The position numbers and the translations under genes were made by a program. From positions 9,906 through 73,905 of the forward strand of contig CAWHTU010000015.1 of assembly GCA_963832305.1 (NCBI GenBank): a DNA stretch of 64,000 bases. The letters are read 5' to 3'. The notes beneath the pieces were generated by a model. It was not told where the DNA came from. It saw only the letters and a list, made by a program, of their open reading frames with translations, and did not search any database. Positions 60,242 through 64,000 of this stretch are shown here, in pieces. Within the stretch, counting starts at the first letter, position 1. Each line of letters starts with the position of its first letter. Origin of the DNA: Roseiarcus sp963832305. GTDB lineage: Bacteria; Pseudomonadota; Alphaproteobacteria; Rhizobiales; Beijerinckiaceae.

Positions 60242-63191
60242 GCAGCCGCGCAACGACCGCAGGCGCGCCCGAGCGGGGCGCGCGGGCCGGCCGGCGAGGC
60301 GCGCCTCCGGCGCGGCGCGCGCGTGCCGGGCGCTCTTCGGCGTTGTGGTCCTGATCGCCTCCCTCGTGGCCTTCGGGGCGCCGGCGTCGGCGGTGCAGTC
60401 GGTGAGGGTCTCGATCGAATCCGACGCGATCGACCTGACGAGGGCGGTCGAACGCTACAGCGCCCAGGGCGATCGCATCCAGGTGTCGACCGCGCCTGCC
60501 GCCGACGGCATCGTCCGGCGGATCGAGGTCAGCGCGCTCGAGCCGGGGGCGCAACCGGCGTGGATCGTGTTCGCTTTGACCAACGATTCCGACGAGCAAT
60601 TGACCCGCCTGATCGTCGCTCCGCATTTCCGTTTCGTCGGCTCCGGCCTCATCTGGCCGGATCTCGGCTCGTCACGAATCACCACCATCACTGCAAGCCA
60701 GGGCTCGGCGCCCGAACGCGAGGACAACCCGGAAGCTGATGTCTTCCGCCTGACCCTGGATCCGGGAACGACCGTGACCTACGTCGCCGAGCTGCGCACG
60801 CCGAACCTGCCGCAGCTTTATCTGTGGGAGCCGGACGCGTTCAAGGACAAGTCGACCAGCCTTACCCTCTACGAAGGAATCCTGATCGGCATCGCCGGCC
60901 TTCTGGCGCTGTTCCTCACCATCGTCTTCGTGGTTCGCGGAGCGATGATCTTTCCCGCCGCCGCGGCGCTAGCCTGGGCGGTGTTCGCCTATGTCTGCAT
61001 CGACTTCGGCTTCTGGCGGAAGATGTTCGGCCTCGAGGACGCCACGGAGCGAATCTGGCGCGCTGGCGTCGAAGCCACGATCGGCGCAACGCTCATCGTC
61101 TTCCTCTTCGCCTATCTCAATTTGCGCCGATGGCATGTGCGCTACGCGCATTTCGCCCTGGCCTGGCTGGCGTTGATGGCGGTCGTCGTCGGGCTCTCGG
61201 TCTATAATGCGCCTGTCGCGGCGGGGGTTGCGCGAATCTCGATCGCCACCGTAGCCGGCCTTGGCTTCCTGCTTATCCTCAGCCTTGCCGCGCGCGGCTC
61301 CGATCGGGCGGTGATGCTGATTCCTACCTGGTACCTGCTCGCGGTCTGGGTCGTGGCCGCCGGCGCGGCCGCGCTCGGTTACCTGACCAACGATCTTGCG
61401 GCGCCGGGTCTGGTCGGCGGCCTTGTGCTGATCGTGATGCTGATCGGTTTCACCGTGATGCAATTCGCCTTCTCCGGTTCAGGCGGGGTCGTGGACAGCG
61501 GCCCCGAGGCGGAGCGCCGCTCGCTGGCCATGACCGGATCGGGCGAGGGGATCTTCGATTGGAACGTGCTCACCGACGAGGTCAGCGGCAGCGAGGCGAT
61601 TGAAAGCCAGCTCGGGCTCAAACGCGGCGCGCTCGAAGGGCCAGCCGCAGGCTGGCTCGACGTGCTGCATCCGCTCGATCGCGACCGCTATACGCTGGCG
61701 CTCGACGGGCTCCTGCATCAGCGCTCGGGCCGCATCAATCACGATCTAAGACTGCGCGGCTCGGATGGGCATTATTTCTGGTACGTGCTCAAGGCGCGGC
61801 CGGTGATCAGCGCCGACGGCGAGGTGGTCAGGGTTATCGGCTCGCTGTCGGACGTGACCGAGCTCAAATCGGCCGAGGAGCGCATGCTTCACGACGCGGT
61901 TCACGACAATCTGACTGGGCTTCCCAACCGCGAATTGTTCAACGATCGGTTGGGCGCGGCGATCCTGATGGCGCAAAAGCCGGGAGGCGCCGCGCCGACG
62001 GTGATGGTCATCGACATCGACGAATTCCAGTCGGTCAACGATTCCTACGGGCTGTCGATCGGAGATTCGGCGCTGTTGGCGGTCGCCCGGCGCCTCGCGC
62101 GCGACCTGCGCCCAGGCGATACGCTGGCCCGCCTGGGAGGCGACACCTTCGGCGCGATCGTGCTCGCCGAGCCGCAGTCGATGGACGCGCCAGCCAGGAT
62201 CGACGCCCTGCGCGCCGCGCTCGCCGCGCCGATCAGTTTCGGCGAGCGGGAGATCGCCCTGACCGTTTCGATCGGCGCGGCGAGCTACGACCCGAAGCTG
62301 CACGGCAAGGGCGGCGATCTTCTTGCCGACGCTCAGCTCGCGCTCGCCAACGCGAAGAAGAGCGGTGGCGATCGGGTCGAGATTTTCGCCGCCATCATGC
62401 GCTCCCAGCGATCCGACCGGCAGACGCTCGAGAACGACATGCGGCGCGCGCTCGAGCGCGGCGAAATCTCGCTTCTGTTCCGGCCGATCGTGCGCCTCGA
62501 GGATCGGACCGTCGCCGGGTTCCAGTCGCTGCTGCGCTGGCGCCATCCGAGGCTCGGCCTCCTCGACGAGGATGAGTTCTCCTCCGCCGCCGAATCGACC
62601 GGCGCGATCGTCGACATCGGCGCCTACGCCCTCGAGGCGACGGCGAGGGAGCTCGCGGCGTGGCAGAAGGCGCTCGAGGTCAACCCGCCGATCTTCGCCA
62701 CCGTGGCCGCGTCGTCGCGCCAGATGCTCAGCCATGATCTGCTTTCCGACGTGCGCGCCGCCCTCGGCCGCCATTACGTGCAGCGAGGCTCGCTCAGACT
62801 TGCGGCGGCGGAGAGCCTGGTGATGGAAAACCCGGAATACGCCGCGGTTCTCCTGCAGCGGGTGCGCGAAATCGGCGCCGCGCTGATGCTGGACAGGTTC
62901 GGCGCCGGCTACACCTCGCTCGGCCATCTGCCGCAGTACCGCTTCGATGCGATGCGGATCGACGCCTCCCTGGTCAGGCCCAACTCGTTCGGCGCACGCT
63001 CGCCGATCCTGCGTTCGATCGTCGCCATGGCGCAGGAGATCGGGATGGAGGTCATCTCCGAGGGCGCGGAGACCGAATCCGACGCGGTCGAGCTTGCCCA
63101 GCTCGGCTGCCAGTTCGCGCAAGGGGCGGCATTCGGCCAGCCGATGAGCCCGGCGGCGGCGCGAAAGCTCATGGGCGCGGCGGTCGTCTGA
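60234..63191 (+). CDS. Membrane PAS-GGDEF-EAL protein with degenerate catalytic motifs
   Basis: A 985-residue protein with a TTG start overlapping the GNAT stop. A signal-like helix (ALFGVVVLIASLVAFGAPAS) leads into a periplasmic domain of about 170 residues, followed by seven membrane helices (7TMR-DISM-like), a PAS domain (about 430-545), a GGDEF domain (LTGLPNRELFNDRL) and an EAL domain. GGDEF is GGDTF (ARLGGDTFGAIV), and the EAL glutamate position is replaced (GFQSLLRWRHP for the usual G-x-EALLRW). Cyclic-di-GMP synthesis and cleavage are therefore both doubtful, and a ligand-binding or signalling role is more likely. Confidence 0.87.
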   Translation: MTEQPRNDRRRARAGRAGRPARRASGAARACRALFGVVVLIASLVAFGAPASAVQSVRVSIESDAIDLTRAVERYSAQGDRIQVSTAPAADGIVRRIEVSALEPGAQPAWIVFALTNDSDEQLTRLIVAPHFRFVGSGLIWPDLGSSRITTITASQGSAPEREDNPEADVFRLTLDPGTTVTYVAELRTPNLPQLYLWEPDAFKDKSTSLTLYEGILIGIAGLLALFLTIVFVVRGAMIFPAAAALAWAVFAYVCIDFGFWRKMFGLEDATERIWRAGVEATIGATLIVFLFAYLNLRRWHVRYAHFALAWLALMAVVVGLSVYNAPVAAGVARISIATVAGLGFLLILSLAARGSDRAVMLIPTWYLLAVWVVAAGAAALGYLTNDLAAPGLVGGLVLIVMLIGFTVMQFAFSGSGGVVDSGPEAERRSLAMTGSGEGIFDWNVLTDEVSGSEAIESQLGLKRGALEGPAAGWLDVLHPLDRDRYTLALDGLLHQRSGRINHDLRLRGSDGHYFWYVLKARPVISADGEVVRVIGSLSDVTELKSAEERMLHDAVHDNLTGLPNRELFNDRLGAAILMAQKPGGAAPTVMVIDIDEFQSVNDSYGLSIGDSALLAVARRLARDLRPGDTLARLGGDTFGAIVLAEPQSMDAPARIDALRAALAAPISFGEREIALTVSIGAASYDPKLHGKGGDLLADAQLALANAKKSGGDRVEIFAAIMRSQRSDRQTLENDMRRALERGEISLLFRPIVRLEDRTVAGFQSLLRWRHPRLGLLDEDEFSSAAESTGAIVDIGAYALEATARELAAWQKALEVNPPIFATVAASSRQMLSHDLLSDVRAALGRHYVQRGSLRLAAAESLVMENPEYAAVLLQRVREIGAALMLDRFGAGYTSLGHLPQYRFDAMRIDASLVRPNSFGARSPILRSIVAMAQEIGMEVISEGAETESDAVELAQLGCQFAQGAAFGQPMSPAAARKLMGAAVV

Positions 63192-63237
63192 CGCGCCGGC
63201 GCGGGGGTTCCGACCGCGGTACGGAATCAAAGCCGAT

Positions 63238-63322
63238 GGAAGAAAATCAAAGAGAAATCCGGAAGGAAACCCTAATCGGCGGAAGAAAATCAAAGGCTCG
63301 CCGGAAGGAAATCAAAATCGAG
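63238..63322. repeat. Imperfect 20-23 bp tandem units
   Basis: GGAAG followed by AAAATCAAA or GAAATCAAA recurs at about 63239, 63260, 63280 and 63302, in an otherwise GC-rich region. The encoded peptide (ENQREIRKETLIGG, RRKEIKIEFL) resembles that of the 21-bp repeat at 40445-40549. Confidence 0.6.
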
Positions 63323-63591
63323 TTTCTCGCCGCCGACCGGTCGCGTTCAATCTATAAAGCTTTGAATTTTCTACAGTTCCGGCGTCCCGGCCCTCCTGTC
63401 TCGTGGGTCCCCCGGCTTGGCGCGTCCGTCATCGCGGGGAGCCCGAAGGGCGCGCGACGACCGAGAAGCGCGAGAGCCGCGGCGTCGTCCTGAGGATTCA
63501 AACCCCATAGCACAGATTTCGGATAACCGCAAATGATTGTCTCTCCCTGCCGCGCGGCCCGCCTTGCCCCGGCGCCGGCCACGGGCCAAGG
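63323..63591. other. Intergenic stretch without a gene
   Basis: About 270 bases between the repeat and the GT25 stop codon. A plus-strand frame beginning at 63236 continues to 63493 but has no family character after the repeat. No terminator with a T run is obvious. Confidence 0.4.
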
Positions 63592-64000
63592 TCAGGTCCG
63601 CGGAAGGCTCCGGCGATAGCGGGCCAGCACTTGCGCCCGGTAGATCGGCCGCATCGTTTCGTGATGGATGCGCTCGGCGAGCCCCATCGACCGCCGCTGG
63701 ACCGTGGTGCCGCCGGTCTCGCGCGAAACGTCGCTGACCGGAGAGGGCGAGGCGACCAGCACCGGCTGGCCGGTGACCCAGGTCATCTGCAGAAACGTGT
63801 CGACCGGGCGGTCGAACGGCAGCGTCGCCGAAAGCAGGCGCTCGGCGGCGGCGCGCGAGACGATCTGCCCGATCGCGCGCAAAGGCGGCGCATCGGGGCG
63901 CAGGAGCGCGAGCGCGCCGCGCCGGGCGACCGCCGTCCCGCCGCGGATCGGCGTCGCCGGCATCAGCACGTAGTCCCACGCCGCCTGCTCTGCGGTCACG
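63592..64000 (-). CDS. Glycosyltransferase family 25 protein, C-terminal part
   Basis: The gene runs off the window end, so only the last 135 or so residues are seen. The stretch RAAAERLLSATLPFDRPVDT, FLQMTWVTGQPVLV, SPSPVSDVSRETGGTTVQRR matches the end of GT25 LPS glycosyltransferases (P-x-D-x-FLQ, GGTT/S-x-Q). It should transfer a sugar during LPS or surface polysaccharide assembly. The N-terminal half, with the catalytic residues, is outside the window. Confidence 0.72.
   Translation of the reverse strand, partial: VTAEQAAWDYVLMPATPIRGGTAVARRGALALLRPDAPPLRAIGQIVSRAAAERLLSATLPFDRPVDTFLQMTWVTGQPVLVASPSPVSDVSRETGGTTVQRRSMGLAERIHHETMRPIYRAQVLARYRRSLPRT

Overview
The window looks like a chromosome segment from a GC-rich alphaproteobacterium of the order Hyphomicrobiales (Rhizobiales). 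Evidence is the chvG-hprK-EIIA(Man)-HPr order, a short C-terminal-only HPr kinase, an lptC-lptA-lptB block, the LpoA-like/rsmI/yraN/gshB neighbourhood, and a FixL/FixJ/FixK-type regulatory set. A MEDS (DcmR-type) sensor protein and the style of the small repeats suggest a methylotroph-rich family such as Beijerinckiaceae/Methylocystaceae; that placement is a guess.

Layout. (1) 1-4.6 kb: envelope sensing and regulatory PTS, then convergent LPS-transport genes. (2) 5.1 kb: a CAT-anticodon tRNA, probably Ile2. (3) 5.2-28.8 kb: an accessory stress / low-oxygen island. It carries a cyclic-nucleotide-binding thioredoxin-reductase-like protein, aldo-keto reductase, DJ-1/PfpI protein, rhomboid plus SDH-type protease, an Hsp20-DnaK-GrpE-PoxB block, a peroxiredoxin-DsbA-like-stress-PRC operon, a Crp/Fnr regulator, a FixL/FixJ-like pair, HdeD, MEDS, BON and FUSC genes. 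Candidate FNR/FixK boxes (TTGA-N6-TCAA and close variants) lie upstream of most of these units. Pseudogene scraps (FUSC start, BON start with its promoter, RegB/ActS start, integrase) sit at both ends, so the island looks tRNA-linked and eroded. (4) 28.8-40 kb: core genes (SH3 protein, hydroxyacid dehydrogenase, LpoA-like lipoprotein, rsmI, yraN, gshB, glnD, a second grpE, alkB-like, yebC). (5) 40-44.5 kb: a small mobile or regulatory patch with a fold-back repeat, a 21-bp tandem repeat, a divergent S24-type repressor module with a visible operator, and dapE carrying an in-frame 501-bp insertion that contains a truncated DUF559 nuclease-like gene, followed by an intact DUF559 gene between inverted double-hairpin repeats. 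(6) 44.5-64 kb: core genes (truA, radical SAM, zinc metallopeptidase, GT2, LON-like, thioredoxin/YbbN, ProX-type editing protein, rpsO-pnp, YbjQ-like, transglutaminase, cfa, thrC, M16 peptidase, GNAT, a degenerate GGDEF-EAL protein, a GT25 fragment).

How the parts fit: the island reads as a regulon in which a FixL/FixJ-like pair could control a FixK-like Crp protein, which would then switch on chaperones, redox repair and membrane-stress genes; this is inferred from context and motifs. Five conserved genes between 31 and 48.3 kb carry frameshifts, five of them a single extra T on the coding strand, which may be sequencing error. The least explained feature is the DUF559 / double-hairpin-repeat unit at the 3' end of dapE.
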